Below, piece by piece: positions 16,043 to 25,569 of a DNA stretch of 64,000 nucleotides. This DNA comes from GWA1-39-11 sp964640435. Its GTDB lineage: Bacteria; Patescibacteriota; Microgenomatia; Levybacterales; GWA1-39-11. The first letter of the stretch is position 1, and every line of letters begins with the position of its first letter. The notes beneath the pieces are model-generated. The model saw only the letters and a list, made by a program, of their open reading frames with translations, had not been told where the DNA came from and searched no databases. The stretch covers positions 4,992 through 68,991 of the forward strand of contig CAZXFJ010000002.1 of the NCBI GenBank assembly GCA_964640435.1. The letters run 5' to 3'. Both the position numbers and the translations under genes were made by a program.

Positions 16043-17571
16043 AAAAAATTCTAACAAATAACTGGGCACTTATTGGCTTTTTTTTAATCTCAATTTTTTC
16101 TGTTTTACCATTTTTTCAAAGTGGCTTTTTTCAGATTCATGATGATGTTCAGGTCGCACGAGTCTATGAGATGGGAAAAAGTCTTTCTTTAGGAATGTTT
16201 CCTGTGAGATGGGTTATAGATCTTGGATATGGGTTTGGATACCCTATTTTTAATTTCTATTCGGTCCTACCATATTATTTAGGTGGTACATTAACGCTTT
16301 TTGGTTTTGATGCGCTTCTAGCTACTAAAATAATTTTTGTGATAGCCATCATTGGATCTGGTATATCCATGTACTATTTGGTTAATTCTTTTTTTGGTAA
16401 AGCTGCAGCACTTACATCTGCGCTTGTTTATCTTTATTTTCCTTACCACGCTGTAAACATTTATGTAAGAGGAGATTTGGCAGAGCTCTGGGCATATATG
16501 TTTTTGCCCTTGGTATTTTTAAGCTTTTTCAAAATTTACCAAGAAAAAAACTTATCAAAAAAATATATTGTTATTGGTGCATTATCTATGGCAGCAGTTA
16601 TTATTTGTCATAATCTATCTGCATTCATGCTTTTTATTTTCCTTGGTATTTTTTCGTTGTTTAGTTTACTAACTGGGACAAACAAAAAAAATATATTTAC
16701 TTCATGTGTACTTGTTTTTGGGTTAGCCTTTATGTTGTCTGCATTTTACGCAGTTCCAGCAACAATTGAGGCAAGTTTAACGAATGTTTTAACTCAGGTT
16801 GGCGGTGGAGCAGATTTTGCTAAAAACTTTGTATGCATCAGACAGTTATGGGATGGTCCATGGGGATTTGGTGGGTCAGTTGCAGGATGTGTTGATGGCC
16901 TTAGTTTTAAACTTGGAAAATCAAATATTATTTTTGCCGTGATCGCCATTTTACTAGCAATTTTTTACTTCTCAAAATTAAAAGAGAACAGAGTAATAAT
17001 TGTGTTTTCAATAGTCTTTTTAATTCTTTCTGTTTTTATGACTTTGCCAATATCAAATTTTATCTGGGAATTACCATTTATGGACTTTTTGCAGTACCCT
17101 TGGAGATTCTTGAACTTTACGGGGGTATTTATAAGTATTGTAATAGGATCAGGGGTGTGGATTGTTTCTCAGCAATTTGAAAAGAAAGCTGAATATGTTG
17201 CTGTAATAGTAATAATACTTTCCACCTTATTTATAAACGGTAAGCTATTCGTGCCTCAAAGATACCTTGATCGAAGTTCTGACTACTATACAAATAAAAT
17301 GTATCTTAATTGGACAGCTTCAAAGATTTCTGATGAGTATCTTCCTAAAGGTTTTGTAAGACCTACATCTTACGAGCAAATCTCAAAATACAAACTGAAC
17401 TATAATAATAGTCTGTATAAGGCTGAGCCTCTTCCAAAACCTCATTTTATGATGAATCAAACATTGGTTCAAAAGGTTTCAAATGCGATTTCTCTTATTG
17501 GTGTTTTAGGTTTGATTACTGTTATAATAAGTAAATTCGGGAAGAAAGAAAAAAGTTCTAAAAATGGCTAA
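16039..17571 (+). CDS. PTPS-related-domain membrane protein, copy 2 (short C-terminus)
   Basis: This 510-residue protein is related to its upstream neighbour: HDDVQVARVYEMGKSL in the first outer loop, MFPVRWVIDLGYGFGYPIFN, YFPYHAVNIYVRGDLAELWA and ICHNLSA. After the SDEYLPKGF segment it goes through about 60 residues to a last helix and lacks the YPGW outer beta domain found in the other three copies. It is joined to the previous gene by ATGA and overlaps the next GT2 by eight bases. Role as a GT-C-type enzyme is inferred. Confidence 0.76.
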   Translation: MKKILTNNWALIGFFLISIFSVLPFFQSGFFQIHDDVQVARVYEMGKSLSLGMFPVRWVIDLGYGFGYPIFNFYSVLPYYLGGTLTLFGFDALLATKIIFVIAIIGSGISMYYLVNSFFGKAAALTSALVYLYFPYHAVNIYVRGDLAELWAYMFLPLVFLSFFKIYQEKNLSKKYIVIGALSMAAVIICHNLSAFMLFIFLGIFSLFSLLTGTNKKNIFTSCVLVFGLAFMLSAFYAVPATIEASLTNVLTQVGGGADFAKNFVCIRQLWDGPWGFGGSVAGCVDGLSFKLGKSNIIFAVIAILLAIFYFSKLKENRVIIVFSIVFLILSVFMTLPISNFIWELPFMDFLQYPWRFLNFTGVFISIVIGSGVWIVSQQFEKKAEYVAVIVIILSTLFINGKLFVPQRYLDRSSDYYTNKMYLNWTASKISDEYLPKGFVRPTSYEQISKYKLNYNNSLYKAEPLPKPHFMMNQTLVQKVSNAISLIGVLGLITVIISKFGKKEKSSKNG

Positions 17572-18283
17572 AAAATTATCGGAATTATCCATATTTTTCC
17601 CCTTCTGGAATGAAGAAAACAATATCCAAAAAGTAGTTTTGGATGCTATTCCTGTTGCAGAAAAATCAGCTGATAAGTGGGAGATAATAATGGTTGATGA
17701 TGGATCCAGTGACAGAACAGGTGAAATAGCTGAGGATTTAGTTAAGACAAACAAAAACCTAAAAGCGGTAAGACTCCACCCAAACAGGGGGTATGGTGCT
17801 GCATTAAGATCGGGGTTTGAACACGCAAAATACAAATATGTTGTGTTTACTGATGGCGATCTCCAGTTTGATTTCTCAGAGCTAGATAGATTTATAGAAA
17901 AGATTGATGAAGCAGATATAGTTATAGGTTACAGAAAGACAAGGCGTGACGAGAAGATCTTTAAAAGATTGCTTCTCATGAATCTCTTAAAAATTTGGGA
18001 TTTCATTCTTTTTGGTTTCCATTTTAAGGATATAGATTGCGGATTTAAAATGTTCAAGCGTGAAGCTGTGAAGGAGTTAATGCCTCTTAGATCAGAAGGC
18101 GCTATGATAACAACTGAGATTTTGGCAAAAGCAAAAAAGAAAAAGCTAAAGATAGTTCAGGTTGGAGTTGAGCATTATCCACGCCAGCATGGAGTTCAAA
18201 CAGGAGCAAACCTCTTTGTAATCATCAGGGCAGTTCTCGAAAGCCTTATACTCTGGTCTGATATTCACAATGGTCGAGTATAG
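17564..18283 (+). CDS. GT2 glycosyltransferase, DPM1-like
   Basis: The 239-residue GT2 protein has FFPFWNEENN at the start of the fold, MVDDGSSD (D45-D46), HPNRGYGAALRSGF and the DxD TDGDLQFD (D97, D99). IDCGFKMFKREAV and the late HYPRQHGVQTGA stretch fit polyprenyl-phosphate hexosyltransferases of the DPM1/DPMS type. No membrane helices are attached. It follows two PTPS-related membrane proteins and precedes a flippase by three bases, so it may supply the lipid-linked donor for them. Confidence 0.85.
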   Translation: MAKKLSELSIFFPFWNEENNIQKVVLDAIPVAEKSADKWEIIMVDDGSSDRTGEIAEDLVKTNKNLKAVRLHPNRGYGAALRSGFEHAKYKYVVFTDGDLQFDFSELDRFIEKIDEADIVIGYRKTRRDEKIFKRLLLMNLLKIWDFILFGFHFKDIDCGFKMFKREAVKELMPLRSEGAMITTEILAKAKKKKLKIVQVGVEHYPRQHGVQTGANLFVIIRAVLESLILWSDIHNGRV

Positions 18284-18286
18284 TTT

Positions 18287-19744
18287 ATGGATGAGTTTAA
18301 TTTTGAAGTTGTCGCTGTAAAGTCAATAAAAGGTGTTTTTGCTCTTTTTACTAGAACTTTCTTTATTCAAGTACTCTCGGTTGTAGCAAGTTTCATTTTA
18401 ACCGTTTATCTATCTCCTGCAAACTACGGAGTTTTCTTCATAGTTTCATCAATAATTGTTTTCCTAACTTATTTTCAAGATATAGGTCTTGCAGCGGCGC
18501 TTATTCAGAAAAAAGAAGAAGTTACAGTTGAAGAATTGAGAACAACGTTTACCCTTCAGCAGCTTTTAGTTGGTGGTTTGATAATAATCGCACTTATTCT
18601 ATCAAAACCAATAACCTCAATTTATCATTTGGACACACCGGGGTATATGCTGTTTTTAGCTCTGCTTTTTTCGTTTTTTATAACTTCGCTTCGAACAATT
18701 CCCACGATCATGATGGAGAGGAAGCTGGACTACAAACGATTAGTAATACCTGAGATCGCTGAAAGTCTTACATACAACATTATATTAATTGTAATGGCTG
18801 TAGGTGGTTTTGGTTTGGCAACATTTACTTTTGCAGTTCTTGCTCGATGTGTTGTTGGGCTTATTGCAACTTATGTTGTTCAGCCTTGGCCGATTGGTAT
18901 ATCTTTTCATTTCAACTCAATCAAGAGACTATTTTCTTTTGGTGTGCCATATCAGGCAAATACATTTCTTGCGTTGTTTAAAGACAATTTAATAACAATT
19001 TATATAGGAGGAATACTTCCAGCAGCTCAGGTTGGGTATATAGGTTTTGCTGAAAAATGGGCATATATGCCTTTACGACTTGTAATGGATAACGTTATTA
19101 GGATTGCGTTTCCTTCAATGAGTCGACTTCAACACGATAAGCCATCGCTTAGAACTGCTATTGAAAAATCTTTGTTTTTAGTATCATTTTTCATTTTTCC
19201 TATTGTTGTTTGCATAATTCACTTCGCACCATTCTTGGTTGAATTTATTCCTCGTTACGGCAAATGGCAGCCAGCACTTCTAGCACTATCCTTTTATGCA
19301 TTAAATACCGTTTTTTCATCTATCTCAACGCCTCTTACAAATTTCCTTACGGCAATAGGAAAAGTGAAGATAACTTTTTACTTTATGATTCTTTGGACGG
19401 TTGGAATTTGGGTATTAACTCCGCTTTTCATTATGAAATTTGGATTTAACGGAGTCGCTGCTGCATCGTTTATTGTTTCTACATCTTCGATTCTGGTTTT
19501 TGTTGTTGCAAGGCGATACATAGAGTTTTCATTCACCAAACCAGTTTTAAGACAATTTTTAGCTGCAATTGTTATGTTTATCTTTATATATCTGACACGT
19601 GGCATGATAACTAATTTTCCGACCTTAATTGTTAATGCGTTGCTTGCGGCAGTTGTTTACGTAGGATTTTTAATCCTTATAGCACGAGAGGAGCTTATAA
19701 AAACATTTTCATTTATAATTATAAGTATAAGAAAGAAGGCCTAA
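18287..19744 (+). CDS. Wzx-like polysaccharide flippase, copy 1
   Basis: The 485-residue protein is made of about 13-14 hydrophobic helices with short loops. LSPANYGVFFIVSSI in the second helix region and DIGLAAALIQKKE match the MOP superfamily of lipid-linked oligosaccharide flippases (Wzx/RfbX, MurJ relatives). It would move undecaprenyl-diphosphate glycans to the outer face. Its closest functional neighbours are GT2 enzymes on both sides. A second flippase at 51353 has the shorter length and different N-terminus, so two different lipid-linked products may be exported. Confidence 0.87.
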   Translation: MDEFNFEVVAVKSIKGVFALFTRTFFIQVLSVVASFILTVYLSPANYGVFFIVSSIIVFLTYFQDIGLAAALIQKKEEVTVEELRTTFTLQQLLVGGLIIIALILSKPITSIYHLDTPGYMLFLALLFSFFITSLRTIPTIMMERKLDYKRLVIPEIAESLTYNIILIVMAVGGFGLATFTFAVLARCVVGLIATYVVQPWPIGISFHFNSIKRLFSFGVPYQANTFLALFKDNLITIYIGGILPAAQVGYIGFAEKWAYMPLRLVMDNVIRIAFPSMSRLQHDKPSLRTAIEKSLFLVSFFIFPIVVCIIHFAPFLVEFIPRYGKWQPALLALSFYALNTVFSSISTPLTNFLTAIGKVKITFYFMILWTVGIWVLTPLFIMKFGFNGVAAASFIVSTSSILVFVVARRYIEFSFTKPVLRQFLAAIVMFIFIYLTRGMITNFPTLIVNALLAAVVYVGFLILIAREELIKTFSFIIISIRKKA

Positions 19745-20668
19745 ATGAATAAGTTATCTGTTGTTATTTCAGCATACAATGAAGAGAAAAATATTAAAGA
19801 CTGCTTGGAATCTATTAAAGAATTAGCAGATGAAATTATAGTAGTTAATAATTCGTCAACTGATAAAACCGAGGAGATATCTAAAAAATACACTAAGAAA
19901 ATTTTTAACCAAGAAAATAACCCATTAAAAATTGACCTCCAGAAGAATTTTGGTTTTTCTAAAGCAACTGGCGATTGGATATTAAGTCTTGATGCTGATG
20001 AAAGAGTAACATCTGAGCTTGCAGGTGAAATTAAAACTGTGATTGAGAATGACGCTAATGAAGGATATTGGATCCCTCGAAAAAATATGATTTTTGGGAA
20101 ATGGATAAAAAGCGATATGTGGTGGCCAGATTATCAGCTTAAGTTATTCAAAAATGGAAAGGGTAAATTTGAAAAAAGTACCATACATAAGGCTCTTCAA
20201 GTAGCTGGTCAAACAGAAAAATTGGAGAATTATCTTATCCACAACAATTATACTTCCGTTTCCCAATTTGTAATAAGACTTAATAGTTACACAGATCTAG
20301 AAGCCGAGAATCGTGTATCGGATGGGTATCGCTTTAGTGCATTTGATGCCATACGCTTTCCTGTAGATGATTTTGTTAAAACATACTTTTTACAGAAAGG
20401 TTACCAAGATGGATTACATGGACTTGTTCTTAGTATACTGCAGGCATTTTATATGGAGGTTGTATTTGCAAAATTATGGGAGAAAAAAGACTTTGAAGAT
20501 GTATCTGATCCTGGTTTTACTAATGGTGTTCAGAAAGAATTTATTAATTCAGGAAATAAAGTGAAATACTGGGTTAAGACAATCCTCATTGATAGTTCAA
20601 AAAATCCAGTGCGAAAAATTTTGCTTAAGACTTCACGAAAAATTACATCCTCTAAAATAAAAGAATAG
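19745..20668 (+). CDS. GT2 glycosyltransferase, WaaE/KdtX-like, copy 1
   Basis: The 307-residue protein starts LSVVISAYNEEKNIKDCLES and has VVNNSSTDKT, NFGFSKATGDWILSLDADER (D83xD85) and MIFGKWI...WWPDYQLKLFKNGKG, all marks of the WaaE-like GT2 group that adds sugars to lipid-linked cores. It extends about 40 residues beyond the shorter copies at 25570 and 43491. AAGAAGG five bases before the ATG is a fair ribosome-binding site. The flippase stop lies directly before its ATG. Confidence 0.85.
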   Translation: MNKLSVVISAYNEEKNIKDCLESIKELADEIIVVNNSSTDKTEEISKKYTKKIFNQENNPLKIDLQKNFGFSKATGDWILSLDADERVTSELAGEIKTVIENDANEGYWIPRKNMIFGKWIKSDMWWPDYQLKLFKNGKGKFEKSTIHKALQVAGQTEKLENYLIHNNYTSVSQFVIRLNSYTDLEAENRVSDGYRFSAFDAIRFPVDDFVKTYFLQKGYQDGLHGLVLSILQAFYMEVVFAKLWEKKDFEDVSDPGFTNGVQKEFINSGNKVKYWVKTILIDSSKNPVRKILLKTSRKITSSKIKE

Positions 20669-20669
20669 T

Positions 20670-21581
20670 ATGAAAAAAGTTTTTATAGTGGTTTTAAATT
20701 ACAATGGATATAAGTCTACTATTGAATGTCTTGAATCATTAAATAGACTAAATAATAAAGGCATCGAGATAGAAACATTGGTAGTTGATAATGATTCACA
20801 GGATGGATCGGTAGAAAAAATAAGAGATAAGTTTCCAAAGCTTACAATAATTGAAAACCAAGAGAATCAGGGCTTTTCCGGAGGATGTAATGAAGGCATT
20901 CGTTATGCCCTTAAAGGAGATGCAAGTCACATAATGGTACTCAATAATGATACTAGGGTTGATGCTGATTTAATTATTAATCTTGTTGAGGCTTCAGAAG
21001 AAGAAGGGGTTGCAGGAGTAGTGCCCAAAATATATTTTGAAAAAGGATTTGAATTCCATAAGGATAAATATGATAAATCTGATTTAGGTAAAGTTATTTG
21101 GTACGCAGGTGGAAAAATGGATTGGCAAAATTTGATTGGGAAAAATATTGGCGTTGATGAGGTTGATAATGGACAATTTGAGGAGAAGAGAAGGACTGAA
21201 CTTGCAACTGGCTGTTGTTTTTTAATCAAAGCAGAAGTACTAAAAAAAATTGGATTGTTTGATCATAGATATTTTCTTTATTATGAAGATGCTGATTTAT
21301 CAGAAAGAATAAGAAAAGCAGGTTACTCAATAATATTTGAACCAAAAGCAGTTCTTTGGCATAAGAATGCTGAGTCAAGTGGAGGATCAGGATCTGGCTT
21401 GCAAGATTATTATATAAGTAGGAATCGTTTATTATTTGGAATGACATATGCTCCACTGAAGACAAGGCTAGCGCTCTTTCGAGAAAGCCTGGCATTGCTC
21501 AAAGGGGGAAGAGCATGGCAGAAAATTGGCGTTCGTGATTACTATATTAAGAAGTTTGGTAAGGGAAGCTATAAAAAATAA
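20670..21581 (+). CDS. GT2 glycosyltransferase, rhamnosyltransferase-like (WbbL type)
   Basis: The 303-residue protein opens VFIVVLNYNGYKST, then VVDNDSQDGS, ENQGFSGGCNEGI and LNNDTRV (N93-D94, the NDD/NDT metal motif of this branch). ELATGCCFLIKAEVL and YYEDADLSERIRKAGY complete the pattern of rhamnosyl- and galactofuranosyltransferase-like GT2 enzymes. It is cytoplasmic and probably extends a lipid-linked glycan. It is separated by one base from the preceding GT2 and by two bases from the following membrane protein. Confidence 0.85.
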   Translation: MKKVFIVVLNYNGYKSTIECLESLNRLNNKGIEIETLVVDNDSQDGSVEKIRDKFPKLTIIENQENQGFSGGCNEGIRYALKGDASHIMVLNNDTRVDADLIINLVEASEEEGVAGVVPKIYFEKGFEFHKDKYDKSDLGKVIWYAGGKMDWQNLIGKNIGVDEVDNGQFEEKRRTELATGCCFLIKAEVLKKIGLFDHRYFLYYEDADLSERIRKAGYSIIFEPKAVLWHKNAESSGGSGSGLQDYYISRNRLLFGMTYAPLKTRLALFRESLALLKGGRAWQKIGVRDYYIKKFGKGSYKK

Positions 21582-21583
21582 AA

Positions 21584-23236
21584 ATGAAATTATTAAAATC
21601 GCAATGGGGATTGTTACTGGTTTTTTTTCTTTGTTTAATTCCTTTATATCCTTTGTTGCATTCGGGTTTACCCATAACTCATGATGGGCAAGACCATGTG
21701 GCAAGAATTGCTAACTTTTACCAAAGCCTAATGGAAGGTGTTATCGTGCCTAGGTGGGCAGGAAACCTAAATTGGGGGTATGGACATCCGATTTTGATGT
21801 TTTTATATCCGGCATCTTCATATTCTACCTCCCTAATACATTTACTCGGCTTCGGATTAGTTGATTCAGTAAAAATTACATTTGGTTTATCCTTCATTTT
21901 GAGCGGTGTTTTTATGTATTTATGGTTGCGAGAATATTTAAGCAATGAAGCTGCAGTAGTTGGGGCAATTTTATATAACTTTGCACCTTATAGATTTGTA
22001 GATCTATATGTTCGGGGTGCAATAGGGGAGCATGTAGCTTTTGTATTTTTGCCACTAGTTTTATTTTTTCTGTTAAAAATTTCAAGATCTGAGAACTTTA
22101 ACAGGTTCTATTTTTCATTTGCATCAATTTCAATTGCAGGATTACTCCTCGCCCATAATGCTATAAGTATTATGTTTCTACCCTTTATATTAATTTATGC
22201 GATTTATCTTGTATACATTAATAAAAAAAGGCTTAAAGAATTATTGGCACAATATATAGGCGTATTAGCATTAGGATTTGGGCTATCTTCCTTTTTCCTT
22301 GTGCCAGCTTTTATAGAGGGAAAATATACATTAAGAGATATTGTTACCGGAAGTGATGCTTTAAAGCGCTTTATTGATTTTAAAGATATCATTTATAGCC
22401 CGTGGGGGTATGGTGTTAGTGGCAATTTTTCTGTTCAGCTTGGGATATTTCAATGGATTTCAGTTTTAGCTTTTCCTTTTGTTTTATATTTTTTACATAA
22501 GAAAAAGAACAAGGATTGGATTTTCTACTTAATAACTTTTGTATATTTTCTGGGAAGTATTTTCATTATGTTACCATTGTCGGATTTTGTTTGGAGAATA
22601 ATAACAACCCTTCAAAAGTTTCAGTTCCCATGGAGATTCCTATCTATCTCTGTATTTACCTCAGCAGTGTTGGGAGCATATTTAATTTTTATTCTTCCCC
22701 AAAGATTTGTAAAGCCAGTTGTGATTATATTTATATTACTAACATTGGGAATTAGCTATACGTATTGGCAACCAAAGGGATATCTTGAGGAGCCCACAAG
22801 TTTTTATACGGGTATATATAAGGGTACAACAGACACGGGTGAAAGTGCCCCGATTTGGTCAGTAAGATTTATGGAGAAGCAAGCAAAGGCACCAATTGAG
22901 GTTATAAAAGGAAAAGCTAATATAAAACAAATCAGTAAGTCATCAACAAATCACGTCTATATTATTACCTCTGACGAAAAAGTTCAATTGAAAGAGAATA
23001 CTTTGTATTTTCCTGGATGGAGAATTTATGTTGATGGCGTGCAAGATTCCAATGTTCAATTTCAAGATACAAACAATCGTGGATTAATGACATTTTATGT
23101 TCCAGAAGGAAAGCATAATGTTGAAATTAAATTTGGTGATACCAGACTAAGAACGTTATCAAATTATTTGTCGCTTGCTTCTCTAATAATTTTATTTGGA
23201 GTCATCTTTAGTACGTTTAAAGTTTCTAAAAAATGA
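21584..23236 (+). CDS. PTPS-related-domain membrane protein (GT-C type), copy 3
   Basis: The 550-residue polytopic protein has THDGQDHVARIANFYQSL, VPRWAGNLNWGYGHPILM, FAPYRFVDLYVRGAIGEHVA and LLAHNAI, matching copy 1 block by block. The C-terminal outer domain carries YFPGWRIYVDG and a last helix. An ATGA overlap links it to YfhO-like copy 2. The order membrane PTPS-like then YfhO-like is the reverse of that at 12100-16042. Confidence 0.78.
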   Translation: MKLLKSQWGLLLVFFLCLIPLYPLLHSGLPITHDGQDHVARIANFYQSLMEGVIVPRWAGNLNWGYGHPILMFLYPASSYSTSLIHLLGFGLVDSVKITFGLSFILSGVFMYLWLREYLSNEAAVVGAILYNFAPYRFVDLYVRGAIGEHVAFVFLPLVLFFLLKISRSENFNRFYFSFASISIAGLLLAHNAISIMFLPFILIYAIYLVYINKKRLKELLAQYIGVLALGFGLSSFFLVPAFIEGKYTLRDIVTGSDALKRFIDFKDIIYSPWGYGVSGNFSVQLGIFQWISVLAFPFVLYFLHKKKNKDWIFYLITFVYFLGSIFIMLPLSDFVWRIITTLQKFQFPWRFLSISVFTSAVLGAYLIFILPQRFVKPVVIIFILLTLGISYTYWQPKGYLEEPTSFYTGIYKGTTDTGESAPIWSVRFMEKQAKAPIEVIKGKANIKQISKSSTNHVYIITSDEKVQLKENTLYFPGWRIYVDGVQDSNVQFQDTNNRGLMTFYVPEGKHNVEIKFGDTRLRTLSNYLSLASLIILFGVIFSTFKVSKK

Positions 23237-25557
23237 AAAAAATACTTTTAGCTTTTTGGCCTGTTATTTTTATTTTCTTTATTTGGGGAATATTTGCATC
23301 ACCCTATTTTTTAAAAAATGAAGTTCCTTTCCCATCAACATATTTAGTAACTAACTTTGGCCCATGGAATAACTATGTTGGATATTTAGGTCCTGTCAAA
23401 AATAGTGCAACACCTGATGTAATAAGTCAGATATTTCCGTGGAAAAATCTGGTGATAGAATCTTGGAAGAGTGGACAGGTACCTTTATGGAATACATATG
23501 TATTTTCGGGTACACCTCTTCTTGCTAACTATCAGTCAGCCGCATTAACTCCATCTAACTTGATCTATTTTATTCTTCCTTTTATAGATGCATGGAGTCT
23601 GCAGGTGCTTTTTCAACCACTGCTTGCCGGACTATTTATGTATTTCTTTGTAAGGTCTTTGAAGCTTTCTCATTCGGCAAGTCTTATATCATCACTGGCA
23701 TTTATGTTCTGTGGGTTCATAACAACTTGGGGCCTTTATGGGGCTTTAGGCTATGCAATTCTCTTTCTTCCTTTATCTCTTTTTGCTTTGGAGAAATTTT
23801 ATCAAGAGAAAAAATGGTATTACCTAGTTCTTCTAGCACTTACTATTCCTTTATCTTTTTTTGCAGGTCATTTCCAAACAAGTCTGTATTTCCTTTTGAT
23901 AGTTGGGGCTTACAGCATTTTCAAGTTAATTCAGGTAAAAGATATTAAAACTTTTTCTTACAGCATTTTCTCAATTATTTTCGGTTTGCTTCTATGTGCT
24001 CCTCAGCTACTCCCGTCGATTGAGTTCTATCAAGAATCTGTAAGAAGTGCGATATTTCAAAAAATTGAAGCAATTCAATGGACTTATTTGCCATCTTTTA
24101 TAGCCCCTGATTTTTTTGGAAATCCTGTTACCGCCAACAATTGGTTCGGACACTATGCTGAATGGAATTCATACATTGGAATAATACCTTTTATTTTAGG
24201 ATTTTACTCTCTACGAAAAAGAAGTATCTATGTCCTATTTTTTGGAATTGTAGCTTTAGTAAGCCTACTATTAGCATTTGATACTCCGTTATTAAACTTA
24301 TTGATAGCATTGAAGATACCAGTACTATCCACGAGTGCTGCGAGTAGGATTATTGTTTTATTTAGTTTATCAATGTCTGTTCTCGCGGGATTTGGATTTG
24401 ATAAATTGATGGCTGATTTAGAAAATAAAAAAAATACGCCAATTGTTTCTCTAATTGCCATATTTGCAGTGGTGTTTGGAGTTATTTGGTTTTGTTTGAT
24501 AACGAAGGTGTTTATTGATCCAGAAAAAGTATCCATTTCTCTTTCTAATTTTCGTTTGCCAACAATAATCTTTGCTGTATTTGCCGCTTCAGTACTGGCA
24601 AATAAATTTGTAAAGAATAAAAAAATACTAATTGGGGTAGGAGCATTAATAATCCTTTTAACTGCATTCGATCTTTTAAGATTTACCACAAAGTGGTATC
24701 CATTCGAGTCAAGGGATTATGTCTATCCTAAAATATCTATATCAAATCAGCTGAATTCTATGGCAGGTTACAATAGGGAATTTGGAAACTTTGACCAACA
24801 GGCATCAGAGATGTATAAGATACCAAATCTGGAAGGTTACGATCCACTATATATTCAAAGATATGGAGAATTTCTAGCTGCAGGGAAAGACGGAAAATAT
24901 CACACGCCAGAAAGATCTGTTGTTACTTTATCAAAAAACGGGGATTATACCGGAAAAATTTTAAACTTTCTTGGCGTTAAGTATATTATTCACAAACTAG
25001 CCGATGGACAAAATGTGTGGGCATTTCCGTTTTGGGAGTATCCTGCTGACCAATTTAAGGAGATTTTTAAAGACAATGTGTATCAGGTTTTTAATAACGA
25101 TAAAGTACTTCCTCGTGCATTTATCGTGGGTGATGTAAAAGTTGTCGTAGATAAGCAAGATGCAATTAAAGAATTATTTAAAGATAGCTTGGATTTTTCG
25201 AAAACAGTAGTATTGGAAGAAAATCCTGGGGATAATATTATAAATGGTGCTACAGGATCAGCATCAATAGTATCATATAGCCCAAATGAAATAAAAATAG
25301 ATGTTTTATCGAGTGGTTCAGGAATTTTAATTCTTTCAGATCCTTATTATCCAGGTTGGAAAGCATATGTTGATGAAAAACAGACTAAAATCTATCGATC
25401 TAATTATGCATTTCGTGGCATAGTAATTCCTGATGGAAAACACGCGGTAGTTTTTCGATATGAGCCTGATAGTTTTAGAAATGGTTTGATTATTGCTTTT
25501 GGTGGAGTTATTGGAATAGTAATATTAAGCTTGTATCTAAAGTTTGGTAAAAAGTAA
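23233..25557 (+). CDS. YfhO-like membrane protein (GT-C type), copy 2
   Basis: The 774-residue protein carries PFPSTYLVTNFGPWNNY, IFPWKNLVIESWKSGQ, VPLWNTYVFSGTPLLANYQS, IAPDFFGNP, LEGYDPLYIQRYGEFLAA and a C-terminal YYPGWKAYVDEK...FRGIVIPDGKH before the last helix. It keeps the complete outer domain and terminal helix that copy 3 has lost. It ends 12 bases before a GT2 gene with its own -10 box, so the transcript may be split here. Confidence 0.82.
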   Translation: MKKILLAFWPVIFIFFIWGIFASPYFLKNEVPFPSTYLVTNFGPWNNYVGYLGPVKNSATPDVISQIFPWKNLVIESWKSGQVPLWNTYVFSGTPLLANYQSAALTPSNLIYFILPFIDAWSLQVLFQPLLAGLFMYFFVRSLKLSHSASLISSLAFMFCGFITTWGLYGALGYAILFLPLSLFALEKFYQEKKWYYLVLLALTIPLSFFAGHFQTSLYFLLIVGAYSIFKLIQVKDIKTFSYSIFSIIFGLLLCAPQLLPSIEFYQESVRSAIFQKIEAIQWTYLPSFIAPDFFGNPVTANNWFGHYAEWNSYIGIIPFILGFYSLRKRSIYVLFFGIVALVSLLLAFDTPLLNLLIALKIPVLSTSAASRIIVLFSLSMSVLAGFGFDKLMADLENKKNTPIVSLIAIFAVVFGVIWFCLITKVFIDPEKVSISLSNFRLPTIIFAVFAASVLANKFVKNKKILIGVGALIILLTAFDLLRFTTKWYPFESRDYVYPKISISNQLNSMAGYNREFGNFDQQASEMYKIPNLEGYDPLYIQRYGEFLAAGKDGKYHTPERSVVTLSKNGDYTGKILNFLGVKYIIHKLADGQNVWAFPFWEYPADQFKEIFKDNVYQVFNNDKVLPRAFIVGDVKVVVDKQDAIKELFKDSLDFSKTVVLEENPGDNIINGATGSASIVSYSPNEIKIDVLSSGSGILILSDPYYPGWKAYVDEKQTKIYRSNYAFRGIVIPDGKHAVVFRYEPDSFRNGLIIAFGGVIGIVILSLYLKFGKK

Positions 25558-25563
25558 TATAAT
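25558..25563 (+). promoter_or_regulatory. -10 box before WaaE-like copy 2, leaderless type
   Basis: TATAAT begins on the base after the YfhO-like stop codon and ends six bases before the ATG at 25570. No -35 is evident; read-through from the upstream operon is also possible. Confidence 0.45.
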
Positions 25564-25569
25564 TTAAAG

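Noticed and set aside
24228..24689. Open frame of 153 codons on the minus strand inside the YfhO-like copy 2
   Set aside because: It is fully antisense to a well supported gene, its product looks low-complexity (Asn/Ile-rich) and it has no promoter or recognisable domain.
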